Assembly: GCF_900110535.1 (NCBI RefSeq)
Contig: NZ_FOJA01000001.1
Coordinates: 2,515,393 to 2,579,392 of the forward strand
Length of the DNA: 64,000 nucleotides
Reading direction: 5' to 3'
Origin: Halobacterium jilantaiense
GTDB lineage: Archaea; Halobacteriota; Halobacteria; Halobacteriales; Halobacteriaceae
In this document: one piece after another, positions 17,627 through 26,554 of the stretch
Layout of the letters: each line of letters begins with the position of its first letter
Position numbering within the stretch: the stretch's first letter is position 1
Program-made: the position numbers and the translations under genes
The notes under the pieces: model-generated
Seen by the model: the letters and a program-made list of their open reading frames with translations, nothing else
Database searches by the model: none
Told to the model about the DNA's origin: nothing

Positions 17627-18186
17627 ACCCACACGGCAAGCCACCTGCCAGTTCTCCAGAGAGCCGGAGTTCGACAGCGCCCTGTTAGCAAGCACATCTC
17701 AAAGTGGCCTGGCATTCGGGCATCCGCTTGTGAGCAGGTTTTTGCGGTGGCTCAGTTCTGCCGAGTGAACGCCTCAGACCTGTGCAGTATTCCTTGCGTC
17801 TGCAGCACGCCGAACCCCCAATTTGATATTGCGATATAAAATTTATTTGCTACGTCTCTGCGGGCGCTCGCCGGTGCCAGACACCGGAAACGGCCAAAAC
17901 TCCTCGCGAACCCGGGACTCGCCCCGCTCGTTCGGCTACGCAGCTGAGCCGTCCGAGCGCCCCGGCTCGGCCGACGAATTGGACGGGACACCGGAGCTTA
18001 GTTGGCTGTCCGCTCGGCTCGCCGAACCGTCAGGCCCCCAAGTCGTCACACGCACGCGCGAGTCGGCGCGTTCCAGCACTCCTCAGTGGCTGGGACGCCA
18101 GCCGGCTCCTCGGCGGTGCCCTGGGTTCGTCGACACGGACGCACCGCTGGCGGTACGAGTGCACGCAGAACAGCGGTCCAGTCGGA
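17627..18186. other. Gene-poor region with an AT-rich patch
   Basis: These 560 bases have open frames, but none has haloarchaeal protein composition or a recognisable family. At 17820-17850 there is a sharply AT-rich patch with several TATA-like words (GATATAAAATTTATT), out of character with the GC-rich surroundings. It could be a promoter for an unannotated small RNA, or a remnant of transferred DNA. Confidence 0.4.
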
Positions 18187-18354
18187 CTACGCCGACGCCG
18201 AGGAGATGTCGCCGTTGATGCGGATGAAGCCGAACGAGCACTCCGGGCAGGCCCACTTCGTCTTCAGGCCGAGGTGGAGGTTCGTCGCGGCGGTCCGGTA
18301 GAACGTCCGCTCCTCGCCGCAGTTCGGGCAGTCGTGGTCGAGTTCGCTAGCCAT
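18187..18354 (-). CDS. Small zinc-ribbon protein (DUF7838-like)
   Basis: This 55-residue protein, MASELDHDCPNCGEERTFYR to NGDISSASA, has two CPxC pairs, CPNC near residue 9 and CPEC near residue 36. The central TNLHLGLKTKW links them. It matches small haloarchaeal zinc-ribbon proteins of unknown function that may bind nucleic acid or proteins. The ATG at 18354 begins the conserved part. Confidence 0.72.
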   Translation of the reverse strand: MASELDHDCPNCGEERTFYRTAATNLHLGLKTKWACPECSFGFIRINGDISSASA

Positions 18355-18654
18355 ACTGTCTACTGGCCCTGCCAGCCAATTCAACGTACTGATTTTCCCG
18401 AACTCACCGGCCCGGCGTCCACGATAAATCACATGCCGCGATACGGAATGTGTGGGGTGCGTCTCCGTGAACCCGACACTGGGCTTCGATGGCCCGAGCA
18501 GGCTCAGGTCGCTGGCGGGATGTCTCCCTCGCGCGTCGCCCGGCCGAGCCAGTGGCTGTGACACTCACGCAAATGTTTCACGATGGCGCGTGTGCGTGTT
18601 GATTTCGAGGGAAACGCATAGTTATCTACACGCCGACGCTCCACCCACGCACTG
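18355..18654. other. Intergenic region between the divergent zinc-ribbon and CBS-HEPN genes
   Basis: No gene is supported. At 18618-18628 the AT-rich CATAGTTATCT lies about 27 bases before the CBS-HEPN start and is probably its TATA box. The rest shows no structure. Confidence 0.45.
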
Positions 18655-19389
18655 ATGTACACAATCGCTGAGTTGCCGATCGACAACCCGCTCCAGACCG
18701 TCGAGTACGACCTCGGACTCGAGTCGGCGCTTCGCCGGATGTTCGAGGATGGCTACACGCAGATCGGCGTCGAACGGGACGGCGAGCTGGTCGGAATCGT
18801 CACGTACCGGTCAGTCGTCCGGACGCTCCTCGCGTTCCACCAGCTGGAGGTCGGGCACAAGACACTGGACAAGATATCGGTCGGGGCGGCGGTCGAGGAC
18901 GCCCACACCATCAGCGAGGACGAGAATCTGCTGTCCGTCTTCGACGCGCTCGCGGAGTACACGTACATCGTGGTCGAGCGGGACGACCAGTGGCGTATCC
19001 TGACCGACTACGACCTGCTGACGCGGCTGAAACAGATGCTCGAGCCGTTCCTGTTGATCGAGTCGATCGAGATGCAGTTACGGAGCATCTTCACGCGTGT
19101 GTTCGGGGACTCGCTGTCGGAACAGCTGGCAGAGACGTTCGACGACGAGCATCCGCTGCCGACGCCGGCGTCCGTCGAGCACTGTAGCTACGCGCACTAC
19201 GCCCAGTTCCTCTCTATTCACTGGGAGGAGTTCGAACCGCTGTTCGACGACCAGCAGGACGTGATTCGCGAGCTCGTGCTCGAAATCGGTGACATGCGGA
19301 ATCGGCTCTTCCACTTCCGAATCGACGACCCGGACGAGTTCGACCGGGACCTGCTGCGGTTCGGGCAGTCGTACTTCTCTTCGGTGTGA
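18655..19389 (+). CDS. CBS domain protein with a C-terminal HEPN-like domain
   Basis: This 244-residue protein has a pair of CBS motifs (about residues 1-60 and 72-125; MFEDGYTQIGVERDGELVGIVTY and YTYIVVERDDQWRILTDYD), the usual nucleotide-sensing module. From about residue 130 the chain is helical, and it contains R215-N-R-L-F-H220, an Rx4H signature of HEPN ribonucleases. Similar CBS-HEPN proteins are annotated as Swt1-like or of unknown function. A nucleotide-controlled RNase is plausible but unproven; no antitoxin partner adjoins it. The start has a TATA box 27 bases upstream. Confidence 0.68.
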   Translation: MYTIAELPIDNPLQTVEYDLGLESALRRMFEDGYTQIGVERDGELVGIVTYRSVVRTLLAFHQLEVGHKTLDKISVGAAVEDAHTISEDENLLSVFDALAEYTYIVVERDDQWRILTDYDLLTRLKQMLEPFLLIESIEMQLRSIFTRVFGDSLSEQLAETFDDEHPLPTPASVEHCSYAHYAQFLSIHWEEFEPLFDDQQDVIRELVLEIGDMRNRLFHFRIDDPDEFDRDLLRFGQSYFSSV

Positions 19390-19534
19390 GCACGGCCACT
19401 CTCGGGCGTTCGTCCGTGGGACGTGAGCTGTCGCCGTGCGCCGAGCGAACTGGACTCGGTTTCCGTCGGCGGTCGGGCTGTCCCGCCGACTGTCTGACGC
19501 CACACACTTCCTCCGAGGAACCGTAGGCTCGCGT

Positions 19535-19813
19535 ATGACAGAACCGGATACCGTGCGCGTGTGGCTGGTGGAGCGGACGTACTCGGACGACGAACAGAAT
19601 CTGATTATTCTCACGTACGCGACCCCGGACGGCCGGCAGTACTTCCGGAAGGAGCGCGCGCTCACGAGTTTCAGCGACACGCGGGACACGACGGCGGCGG
19701 TCGACGCCGACCCCGACAATCTCGGCGAGGTGTCTGACGAGGACGAGCGCGAGCGGTACGCGGCCGAGGCGCGGCGGATGGCCGACGAACACGACCCCGG
19801 GGACGCCATCTGA
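19535..19813 (+). CDS. Haloarchaeal protein of unknown function
   Basis: This acidic 92-residue protein starts MTEPDTVRVWLVERTYSDDEQNLIILTYATPDGRQYFRKERALTSF and ends in an Asp/Glu-rich helix. It resembles conserved small haloarchaeal proteins of unknown function; no catalytic motif was found. The ATG at 19535 starts the conserved part. Confidence 0.6.
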   Translation: MTEPDTVRVWLVERTYSDDEQNLIILTYATPDGRQYFRKERALTSFSDTRDTTAAVDADPDNLGEVSDEDERERYAAEARRMADEHDPGDAI

Positions 19814-19908
19814 GACGAGCGTTCACGGAGACGACGACGCGGAATGCGCGACGTTTCGAAGCCGCCCGCGAGCTTTTATGACCCGACCGCACGTGTTACG
19901 ACTAACAG

Positions 19909-20202
19909 ATGTGTCGAGAGACGAAGCGCGAACCGGCGTGGGTGTCGGCGATCCGCGTCGCGCTCTTGGAGGGCCGCGTGACGGTGGACAGCGTCATCGA
20001 GGAGGCGAACCTCGTGGCCGGGCGGGAGCGGACCGTGCGCGACGTCCTCTCGACGATGGCCGACCGCGAACTGCTCGTGCCCACCGGGGACGGGGGAGAT
20101 GCCTACCTGCCCGGGCCGGTGTTGCTGGAGTCCGACCGGTTCGGGCTCGACTTCGACCGGGCGTCGGACGGCGGCGCTCACCGGTGGAATTCGTCCGTCT
20201 GA
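19909..20202 (+). CDS. Small winged-helix-like protein
   Basis: This 97-residue protein begins MCRETKREPAWVSAIRVALLEGRVTVDSVIEEANL. The segment up to RTVRDVLSTMADRELLVPT looks like a winged helix-turn-helix without an effector domain. TTTTATG at about 19873 is a likely TATA box. It is a candidate DNA-binding regulator of unknown target, 98 bases before the AbrB-type gene. Confidence 0.55.
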   Translation: MCRETKREPAWVSAIRVALLEGRVTVDSVIEEANLVAGRERTVRDVLSTMADRELLVPTGDGGDAYLPGPVLLESDRFGLDFDRASDGGAHRWNSSV

Positions 20203-20244
20203 GCGCTCCGGTCGCCTCGATGGCGGACTGCTGTTGCGTCCCGG

Positions 20245-20284
20245 CGCTACGCCTACACGTAGCGTAAGCTATGTAGGCGCTACG
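20245..20284 (+). promoter_or_regulatory. Triple CGCTACG operator-like repeat before the AbrB-type gene
   Basis: CGCTACG occurs at 20245-20251 and 20278-20284, and its reverse complement CGTAGCG at 20258-20264. The first two copies form a perfect 7-bp inverted repeat around CCTACA. GCCTACA and TGTAGGC form a second overlapping dyad. The block ends 16 bases before the AbrB-type start, so autoregulation is likely. Confidence 0.5.
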
Positions 20285-20300
20285 TCCGTGGCGTGAATTG

Positions 20301-20459
20301 ATGGGTACGCTCGCCGACACCAAGGTCTCGGAGAAGAACCTCACGACCATCCCGAAGCCGGTGCGGAACTTCCTCGACGTGGGCGCTGGCGATCGCGTGG
20401 AGTGGCACGTCGAGGACGGCAACATCGTTGTCCGGAAGGTCGTCGCCGGGGACGACTGA
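20301..20459 (+). CDS. AbrB/SpoVT-type DNA-binding protein
   Basis: The 52-residue reading MGTLADTKVSEKNLTTIPKP, then VRNFLDVGAGDRVEW and NIVVRKV, is a complete swapped-hairpin AbrB domain. TIPKPVRNFL is the diagnostic segment. These small proteins act as transition-state-like regulators or as antitoxins (MazE/VapB-like). No toxin gene adjoins it. The operator-like repeat immediately upstream is the strongest clue to its action. Confidence 0.82.
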   Translation: MGTLADTKVSEKNLTTIPKPVRNFLDVGAGDRVEWHVEDGNIVVRKVVAGDD

Positions 20460-20685
20460 CAGACGGCGGCGCGATTGGCGGCCCGTGGCCCGTCGGCGTT
20501 TTCTCGGAGTTCCGTTCTGTCGCTTCTGACTCCTTCCCGCGTTAGTCGTTCCTGCGGCCTGATACGGTCCTTAGACGGCCTGTATCGTCGATTCTCTCCG
20601 CCAACCGTCAATTGTTGCCAAATGTTTATTGTGATGGCATGTCTTGTCACACACCAGGGTAATAGTATGCACATAGCGGCCCAGT
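20460..20685. other. Upstream region of the CO dehydrogenase operon
   Basis: No gene is supported. TGCCA (20616-20620) and TGGCA (20635-20639) form a 5-bp dyad with 14 intervening bases, about 45 bases upstream of the cox TATA box, and GATAC/GTATC arms lie near 20562-20588. Either could be a regulator site, but both are short. Confidence 0.35.
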
Positions 20686-20692
20686 ATAAAAG
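20686..20692 (+). promoter_or_regulatory. TATA box of the cox operon
   Basis: TATAAAA lies 51 bases before the coxG start and predicts initiation near 20715, leaving a leader of about 28 bases that contains GGGAGG. It is one of the strongest TATA boxes in the window. Confidence 0.65.
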
Positions 20693-20742
20693 GCGGGCGG
20701 GGCGAGGCACAGACCGACGACGCGAGAGGGAGGCGTAGACCG

Positions 20743-21336
20743 ATGGAGTTCGACGGCGAGTTCGAACTCGAGGACGTGCCGCCGGACCAGGCGTGGGTAG
20801 TACTCTCGGACCCCATCGCGGTCCGGGACGCGCTGAAGGGCTGTCAGTACATCACGCCGATGGACGACGACTTCGAGTGGGATTCCTACGAGCCGGTCGA
20901 GGACGTCGAGACGCTCCCGGAGGCCGACCCCGAGGTCGTCGCGGGCCGCGCGTTCAAGGAGGGCGTGACCTACGCCGCGCTGATGCAGGTCGGCGTCGGC
21001 AGCGTGAAGCCGAAGTTCGAGACGTCGGTGTCCATCGACGAGCGCGACGGCGAGAACTTCGAGATGGTCGCCACCGGTTCCGGGTCGGCCAGCGGCAGCA
21101 GCTTCAGCATGGAGTCCGGGATGATCATCCACCCGAGCGAGGACGGAGAGGGCTCCCGCATCGAGTGGTGGACTGACGCGGACGTCTCTGGCCGCATCGC
21201 GCAGCTCGGCGGCCGCGTCATCAACCCGGTCGCGAACAAGATTGTGAACAACTTCTTCACCGCCATCGAGTCCGAGATGAGCGACGTCGAGGAGACCGAA
21301 TCCGGCGTTACGGACCGAATCCGGGGGATGTTCTGA
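20743..21336 (+). CDS. coxG: CoxG-type protein (SRPBCC fold), CODH operon
   Basis: This 197-residue SRPBCC/CoxG protein begins MEFDGEFELEDVPPDQAWVVLSDPIAVRDALKGCQYI and has the cavity-fold signature through FETSVSIDERDGENFEMVATGSGSASG. Bacterial CoxG is linked to CO dehydrogenase at the membrane and has been reported to handle quinone. Here there is no C-terminal membrane helix; the chain ends EETESGVTDRIRGMF. It is the first gene of the cox operon and its stop overlaps the coxM start (TGATG). Confidence 0.85.
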   Translation: MEFDGEFELEDVPPDQAWVVLSDPIAVRDALKGCQYITPMDDDFEWDSYEPVEDVETLPEADPEVVAGRAFKEGVTYAALMQVGVGSVKPKFETSVSIDERDGENFEMVATGSGSASGSSFSMESGMIIHPSEDGEGSRIEWWTDADVSGRIAQLGGRVINPVANKIVNNFFTAIESEMSDVEETESGVTDRIRGMF

Positions 21337-22223
21337 TGAAGTCGGCACCGTTCGAACACCACGAACCGTCGACGGTCGAGGAGACGGTCAGCCTCCTCGA
21401 GAGCCTGGACGAACCGACGATTCTCGCCGGCGGGCAGAGCCTCGTGCCGATGCTGCGGTTCCGGCTCGCGAACCCGGACGTCGTCGTCGACATCAACGGC
21501 GTCGACGACCTCGACTACTTCCACGAGGACGACGGCTACCTGAAACTCGGCGCGCTCGCTCGACACGCCGATGTCGAGGACTCGGACCTCGTCGCCGAGA
21601 AGTACGGGAGCTTCGCGGACGCGGCACCGCTGATTGCGGACCCCCAGATTCGAAACCGCGGCACCGTCGTCGGCTCTGTCGCGCAGGCCGACCCGAAAGG
21701 CGACTGGGGCTCGATTCTGCTCGCCCACGACGGCGACGTGGTCGCCCACGGGCCGGACGGCGAGCGCGTGATTCCAGCGGACGAGTTCTTCCTGCTGCCG
21801 TACGACACGACGCTCGGCGACGAGGAACTCATCACGGAAGTCAGAGTACCGACCCCGCAGCCCAGCGAGGGGAGCGCGTACCACAAGCTCAAGCGGAAGA
21901 CCGGCGACTACGCGATGGCCGGCGTCGCGGCGCGCCTGCTTCTCGACGACGACGGCCGCGTCGACACGGCGAGACTCGGCATGACGGCCGTCGACATCAC
22001 GAACGCGCGCGCGACGGACGCCGAAGCCCACGTCGAGGGCGAGCGGCCGACCGCGGAGCTGTTCGAGGAGGCGGGCGAGCTGGCGGCCGAGGAGTCGAAT
22101 CCGGAGTCGGACGAACACGGCGACGCGAGCTACAAGGAGCGGATGGTCGACGTGCTCGCCCAGCGCGCGCTGGGTGACGCCGCGGAGCGCGCCGGCCTCG
22201 TCAAACGGAGGGTTTCACAGTGA
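21336..22223 (+). CDS. coxM: CO dehydrogenase medium (FAD) subunit
   Basis: This 295-residue flavoprotein has the CoxM FAD motifs: [18 protein letters not shown] (about residues 29-46) and [19 protein letters not shown] (about residues 107-125). It passes electrons from the 2Fe-2S clusters of CoxS to the acceptor. The conserved C-terminal CO-dehydrogenase flavoprotein domain ends [15 protein letters not shown]. Its stop overlaps coxS by four bases, giving the M-S-L order of true CODH operons. Confidence 0.95.
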   Translation: MKSAPFEHHEPSTVEETVSLLESLDEPTILAGGQSLVPMLRFRLANPDVVVDINGVDDLDYFHEDDGYLKLGALARHADVEDSDLVAEKYGSFADAAPLIADPQIRNRGTVVGSVAQADPKGDWGSILLAHDGDVVAHGPDGERVIPADEFFLLPYDTTLGDEELITEVRVPTPQPSEGSAYHKLKRKTGDYAMAGVAARLLLDDDGRVDTARLGMTAVDITNARATDAEAHVEGERPTAELFEEAGELAAEESNPESDEHGDASYKERMVDVLAQRALGDAAERAGLVKRRVSQ

Positions 22224-22840
22224 GCGACGAACGCGAAATCACGCTGACAGTCAACGGCACCGAACACACCGTCGAGGTCGAGCCGCGACGCCTGCTCGTC
22301 CACACCATCCGGGAGGACCTGGACATGACGGGCACGCACATCGGCTGCGACACGGGCAACTGCGGGGCCTGCACGGTACTGAAAGACGGCGAACCGATCA
22401 AGTCCTGTCTGATGTTCGCGGCGCAGGCCGACGGTGCCGAACTGATGACCGTCGAGGGGATGGAGGACCTCCCGGAAGCGACGGACCTCCACCCGCTCCA
22501 GGAGGGCTTCAGGGAGGAGCACGGCCTGCAGTGTGGCTACTGCACGCCCGGGATGCTCATGTCCGGGAAGGCGCTGCTGGACGAGAACCCGGACCCCGAG
22601 GAAGAAGAGATTCGCGAGGCCATCAGCGGCAACCTCTGTCGCTGCACGGGCTACCAGAACATCGTCAGCTCCATCGAGTACGCGGCCGACGAACTCGCGG
22701 ACCGCGCGGCGACCGACGGCGGCGCAGTCACGGCCGCCACCGACGACGCGGACGCGGCCTGCGGAGCGTCGGGCTGTGGCTGTGGCCAGTCGGCGGACCT
22801 GTTCGAGCGAGAGTACCCCACGGAGGACACCGACCGATGA
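22220..22840 (+). CDS. coxS: CO dehydrogenase small (2Fe-2S) subunit with a cysteine-rich tail
   Basis: This 206-residue subunit binds two 2Fe-2S clusters. The N-terminal plant-type set is C43, C48, C51 and C63 ([16 protein letters not shown]). The second is C105, C108, C140 and C142 (CGYCTPGM and [12 protein letters not shown]). CoxS is usually about 160 residues; this one has an extra tail with C181, C186 and C188 ([10 protein letters not shown]). The start is GTG at 22220, overlapping coxM by four bases. Confidence 0.96.
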   Translation: MSDEREITLTVNGTEHTVEVEPRRLLVHTIREDLDMTGTHIGCDTGNCGACTVLKDGEPIKSCLMFAAQADGAELMTVEGMEDLPEATDLHPLQEGFREEHGLQCGYCTPGMLMSGKALLDENPDPEEEEIREAISGNLCRCTGYQNIVSSIEYAADELADRAATDGGAVTAATDDADAACGASGCGCGQSADLFEREYPTEDTDR

Positions 22841-25335
22841 GCAGCGAACACGAGAACACACCAGACGCCGACACGGAGTATCAACACGCCGAAGACGACG
22901 GCCCGCAGCCCGAGAAGCACTGCGGGCACGGCCGCGGTGGGATGGGCGAAGAGGTCAGCCGGAAGGAGGACAAGCGCTTCATCACCGGCCGCGGGAACTA
23001 CGTCGACGACATCAAGAAGCCGGGCATGCTGCACTGCGAAATCGTCCGCAGCCCGCACGCTCACGCCCGCGTGAAGGACATCGACGGGTCCCGGGCCGAG
23101 GCGATGGACGACGTCGTCGCGGTACTCACCGCCGAGGACCTGCTGGAACACGACCTGGCGACGATGCCGACGCTGATGGACGACACGCAGGACGTCCTCG
23201 TCAACGATAAGGTCAAGTTCCAGTCTCAGGAGGTCGCGGCGGTCATCGCGAAAGACCGGTACGCGGCGAAAGACGGCGCAGAGCGGGTCGAAGTCGACTA
23301 CGAGGTACTCGACCCGGTCGTGGACGCCGCGGACGCCCTCGAGGAGGACGCGCCGCTCATCCGGGACGAACTGGACGACCAGGAGGACAACCACATCTTC
23401 GACTGGGAGACCGGCGACCGGGAAGCCACCGAGGCGGTCTTCGACGACGCCGCGGTCACAATCGAGGAGGACATGGAGTACCAGCGGCTCCACCCCGCGC
23501 CGATTGAGACGTGTGGCGCGGTCGCGGACTGGGACCCCGGGATGGACAAGATGACGGTCCACATGACCTCGCAGGCACCCCACGCCCACCGGACCCTGTT
23601 CTCGCAGGTGTCGGGCATCCCCGAGCACAAGGTCCGAATCGTCAGCCCCGACGTGGGCGGCGGCTTCGGGAACAAGGTCCCCATCTATCCGGGCTACGTC
23701 GTCGCCGCGGCGGCGTCGTACGTCTTAGAGGAGCCCGTGAAGTGGGTCGAGGAGCGCTCGGAGAACATCCAGACGACGGGGTTCGCCCGCGACTACGACA
23801 TGACCGGCGAGCTCGCCGCCACCGAGGACGGCGAGATTACGGGCGTGAAAGTCGACGTGCTGGCGAACCACGGCGCGTACAACGCGGCCGCCCAGCCGTC
23901 GAAGTTCCCGGCGGGGTTCTTCAACATCTTCACCGGGTCCTACGACATCGAGGCGGCCTACGGGTCGCTGACGGCGGCGTTCACGAACACGGCACCGGGC
24001 GGCGTCGCGTACCGGTGTTCGTTCCGCGTGACGGAGGCCGTCTACCTCATCGAGCGGCTGGTGAAGGTGCTGGCGGACGAACTCGACGTCGACCCCGCCG
24101 AGATTCGGCGGAAGAACTTCATCCCGTCGGAGGCCTTCCCGTACGAGTCCGCGACGGGCTGGAACTACGACTCCGGGGACTACGAGAAGGCCCTGGACAA
24201 GGCCCTGGAGATGGCCGACTACGACCACTACCGGGAGGAACAGCAGCGCCGCATCGAGGAGGACGCGGACAAGCTGCTGGGCATCGGCATCTCGTCGTTC
24301 ACGGAGGTCGTGGGCGCGGGGCCGGGCAAGCAGTGTGACATCGCCGGCATCGAGATGTTCGACTCCGCGGACCTGCGCGTGAACCCGACCGGCAACGCCG
24401 TCCTGCGAGTAGGCGTCCAGACGCAGGGGCAGGGCCACGAGACGACGTTCGCCCAGATTGTCGCCGAGGAGCTCGGGATGGACGTGGACAGCATCACCGT
24501 CGAGCACGGCGACACCGACACCGAACCCTACGGGCTGGGGACGTACGGCTCGCGGTCCACGCCGGTCGCGGGCGCTGCGGCCGCCGTCGCCGCCCGGAAG
24601 GTCCGGGACAAGGCCAAATCCATCGCCGCGAACGAGCTGGAGGCCGCCGAGGAGGACATCGAGTGGGACCGCGAGTCCGGCGAGTTCCACGTCGCGGGCG
24701 CGCCCGACCGCTCCATCACCATCACCGAAATCGCGGCCGGCGCGTACATGAACCACCCCGACAGCGAGGAGCCGGGACTGGAGGCGACGAACTACTACGA
24801 CCCGCCGGAGATGACCTACCCGTTCGGCTCCTACATCGTGGTCGTGGAGGTCGACCGGGAGACCGGCGAGGTCGACTTCGAGAAGTTCGTCGCAGTCGAC
24901 GACTGCGGGAACCGCATCAACCCGATGATCATCGAGGGCCAGATTCACGGCGGGCTCGCGCAGGGCATCGGCACCGCGATGATGGAGGAGGTCACCTACG
25001 ACGACAACGGCAACGTCACCGGCGGTGACTTCATGAACTACCTGCTGCCGACCGCCAACGAGATTCCGAACTTCGAGACGGGGCACACGGTGACGCCGTC
25101 CCCGCATCACCCCATCGGTGCGAAGGGCGTCGGCGAATCCCCAACAGTCGGGTCGCCGCCCGCCATCGTGAACGCGGTGACGGACGCGATGACGCACGCG
25201 GGCGTCTCCCACGTGGAGATGCCGATGACGCCGGACGTCGTCTGGGAGCACCTCGACGAGGTCGGGCTGGCCCAGAAGCCGGGCCAGAACGTGGAGTTCG
25301 AACTGGACGAGGCCGGGGGACCGGCCGACGATTGA
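22837..25335 (+). CDS. coxL: CO dehydrogenase large (Mo/Cu) subunit, form I
   Basis: This 832-residue molybdenum hydroxylase subunit oxidises CO with water to CO2. The sequence VAYRCSFR contains Cys394, the position that binds copper in the CuSMo site of form I CoxL; form II enzymes differ here. Glu767 in [10 protein letters not shown] is the expected catalytic glutamate. The first 50 residues include [20 protein letters not shown], as in other CoxL proteins. The ATG at 22837 overlaps the coxS stop. A long open reading opposite to it is not a gene. Confidence 0.97.
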   Translation: MSSEHENTPDADTEYQHAEDDGPQPEKHCGHGRGGMGEEVSRKEDKRFITGRGNYVDDIKKPGMLHCEIVRSPHAHARVKDIDGSRAEAMDDVVAVLTAEDLLEHDLATMPTLMDDTQDVLVNDKVKFQSQEVAAVIAKDRYAAKDGAERVEVDYEVLDPVVDAADALEEDAPLIRDELDDQEDNHIFDWETGDREATEAVFDDAAVTIEEDMEYQRLHPAPIETCGAVADWDPGMDKMTVHMTSQAPHAHRTLFSQVSGIPEHKVRIVSPDVGGGFGNKVPIYPGYVVAAAASYVLEEPVKWVEERSENIQTTGFARDYDMTGELAATEDGEITGVKVDVLANHGAYNAAAQPSKFPAGFFNIFTGSYDIEAAYGSLTAAFTNTAPGGVAYRCSFRVTEAVYLIERLVKVLADELDVDPAEIRRKNFIPSEAFPYESATGWNYDSGDYEKALDKALEMADYDHYREEQQRRIEEDADKLLGIGISSFTEVVGAGPGKQCDIAGIEMFDSADLRVNPTGNAVLRVGVQTQGQGHETTFAQIVAEELGMDVDSITVEHGDTDTEPYGLGTYGSRSTPVAGAAAAVAARKVRDKAKSIAANELEAAEEDIEWDRESGEFHVAGAPDRSITITEIAAGAYMNHPDSEEPGLEATNYYDPPEMTYPFGSYIVVVEVDRETGEVDFEKFVAVDDCGNRINPMIIEGQIHGGLAQGIGTAMMEEVTYDDNGNVTGGDFMNYLLPTANEIPNFETGHTVTPSPHHPIGAKGVGESPTVGSPPAIVNAVTDAMTHAGVSHVEMPMTPDVVWEHLDEVGLAQKPGQNVEFELDEAGGPADD

Positions 25336-25447
25336 CCGGACCGATGTCCGCGACGACGCGCCGCGTCCGGTGGTCGACAGTCGAACCGACCGGCCGCCGG
25401 AGTCCGGCGGCCGCGAGTGACCGCTGTCGGCACCACAACCGGTCGAC

Positions 25448-26554
25448 ATGACGGGCGAGGAGCCACCGCGGAGGGCCGACACCGGCGTGGACGTGTCGGC
25501 GGTGGAGGCCGACCTCGCCGCGCGCGACCAGCCGTACGCGCGAGCGACCGTCGTGCGCCGCGAGCCGCCGGTGTCCGCGAACGTCGGCGACCGCGCCGTC
25601 GTCACCTCTGACGGCGACCTGCACGGCTGGGTCGGCGGCGCGGCGTGCGCCCAGTCAATCGTCACACGAGAGGCGAAACGCACCATCGAGTCCGGCGAGG
25701 CGCGGCTCGTCGGCATCGCGCCGGACCCGGAGACGGTCGCGCGGTCGGGGCTGGACGCGTACCCGATGCGGTGCCACAGCGAGGGCGTCCTGGAGGTGTT
25801 CCTCGAACCGGTCGCGCCGACCACGAACCTCGTCGTCGTCGGGGACTCACCGGTCGCGCAGTCGCTGGCTCGGCTCGCGAGCGAACTCGATGTCGACGTG
25901 ACGCTCGTCGTCGACGACGCCGACGCGGCCCGCGACGTTCCCGAGGCGACGGCGATTCTGGGGACGGTCGACCCGTCCGAGGTGGCCGACGCCGTCGGCG
26001 ACGCGCCACTGGTCGTGGCCGCGTCGATGGGGCAGTACGACGCTCGCGGCGTCGCAGCCGGCGTGCTGGCGGACGCGCCCTACGTCGGGCTGGTCGCGAG
26101 CGACGAGCGCGCGGCCGAGGACACGGAGCGCGCGTCCGACCTCGCGGGCGTCGACGTGGAGGCCGTCCGGGCAGCGGTGACGAACCCGGCGGGCGTCGAC
26201 ATCGCCGCGTACGCGCCGGCGGAGATTGCGGCGAGCCTGCTGGCGGAAGTCGTCGACGTGACGTCGCGGACGCCGTCGGACGTCGCCGCCGCGCAGGCCG
26301 GCACCGAGACGGAGGAGTCCGCCGACGCCGCGACCGGCGACGACAGCGGCGACGAGTCGGACGGCGACGAGCCGACCGACGCCCCGGCGTCCGCGGTCGA
26401 CCCGGTCTGCGGGATGACGGTCGAGGACACCGGAGACGCACCCTCGGTCGAGCACGACGGCGAGACGTACTACTTCTGCTGTCACGGCTGCGCGGACTCG
26501 TTCCGCGACGAGCCCGACTCGTACCTCGGCGACGACCCGGAGGTGGAGGCGTGA
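25448..26554 (+). CDS. XdhC/CoxI-type maturation protein fused to a YHS metal-binding domain
   Basis: This 368-residue protein has an XdhC/CoxI-like part (N-terminal WVGGAACAQSIVTREAK, then a Rossmann-like region NLVVVGDSPVAQSLARLA) that in relatives inserts sulfido groups into molybdenum cofactor enzymes. An Asp/Thr-rich linker (about residues 283-318) leads to a C-terminal YHS/TRASH-like domain with C321 (DPVCGM), C344, C345, H346 and C348 (YFCCHGC). That domain could bring copper to the CoxL site. It lies 112 bases after coxL, and its stop overlaps coxD. Confidence 0.82.
   Translation: MTGEEPPRRADTGVDVSAVEADLAARDQPYARATVVRREPPVSANVGDRAVVTSDGDLHGWVGGAACAQSIVTREAKRTIESGEARLVGIAPDPETVARSGLDAYPMRCHSEGVLEVFLEPVAPTTNLVVVGDSPVAQSLARLASELDVDVTLVVDDADAARDVPEATAILGTVDPSEVADAVGDAPLVVAASMGQYDARGVAAGVLADAPYVGLVASDERAAEDTERASDLAGVDVEAVRAAVTNPAGVDIAAYAPAEIAASLLAEVVDVTSRTPSDVAAAQAGTETEESADAATGDDSGDESDGDEPTDAPASAVDPVCGMTVEDTGDAPSVEHDGETYYFCCHGCADSFRDEPDSYLGDDPEVEA

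Noticed and set aside
17823-18218. An open frame of 131 codons in the gap after the small membrane protein.
   Set aside because: The composition is Pro/Arg/Ser-rich, it starts in an AT-rich patch, and no haloarchaeal family or ribosome site was seen.
18274-18561. An open frame of 95 codons on the plus strand, before the CBS-HEPN gene.
   Set aside because: It overlaps the zinc-ribbon gene on the other strand and has no conserved segment.
23725-25824. A 699-codon open frame opposite coxL, and similar long open frames opposite gcvPA (13241-15013) and cobN (40399-43434).
   Set aside because: Each lies opposite a strongly supported gene, has the Arg/Val/Asp-rich composition typical of antisense frames in high-GC DNA and shows no protein family.
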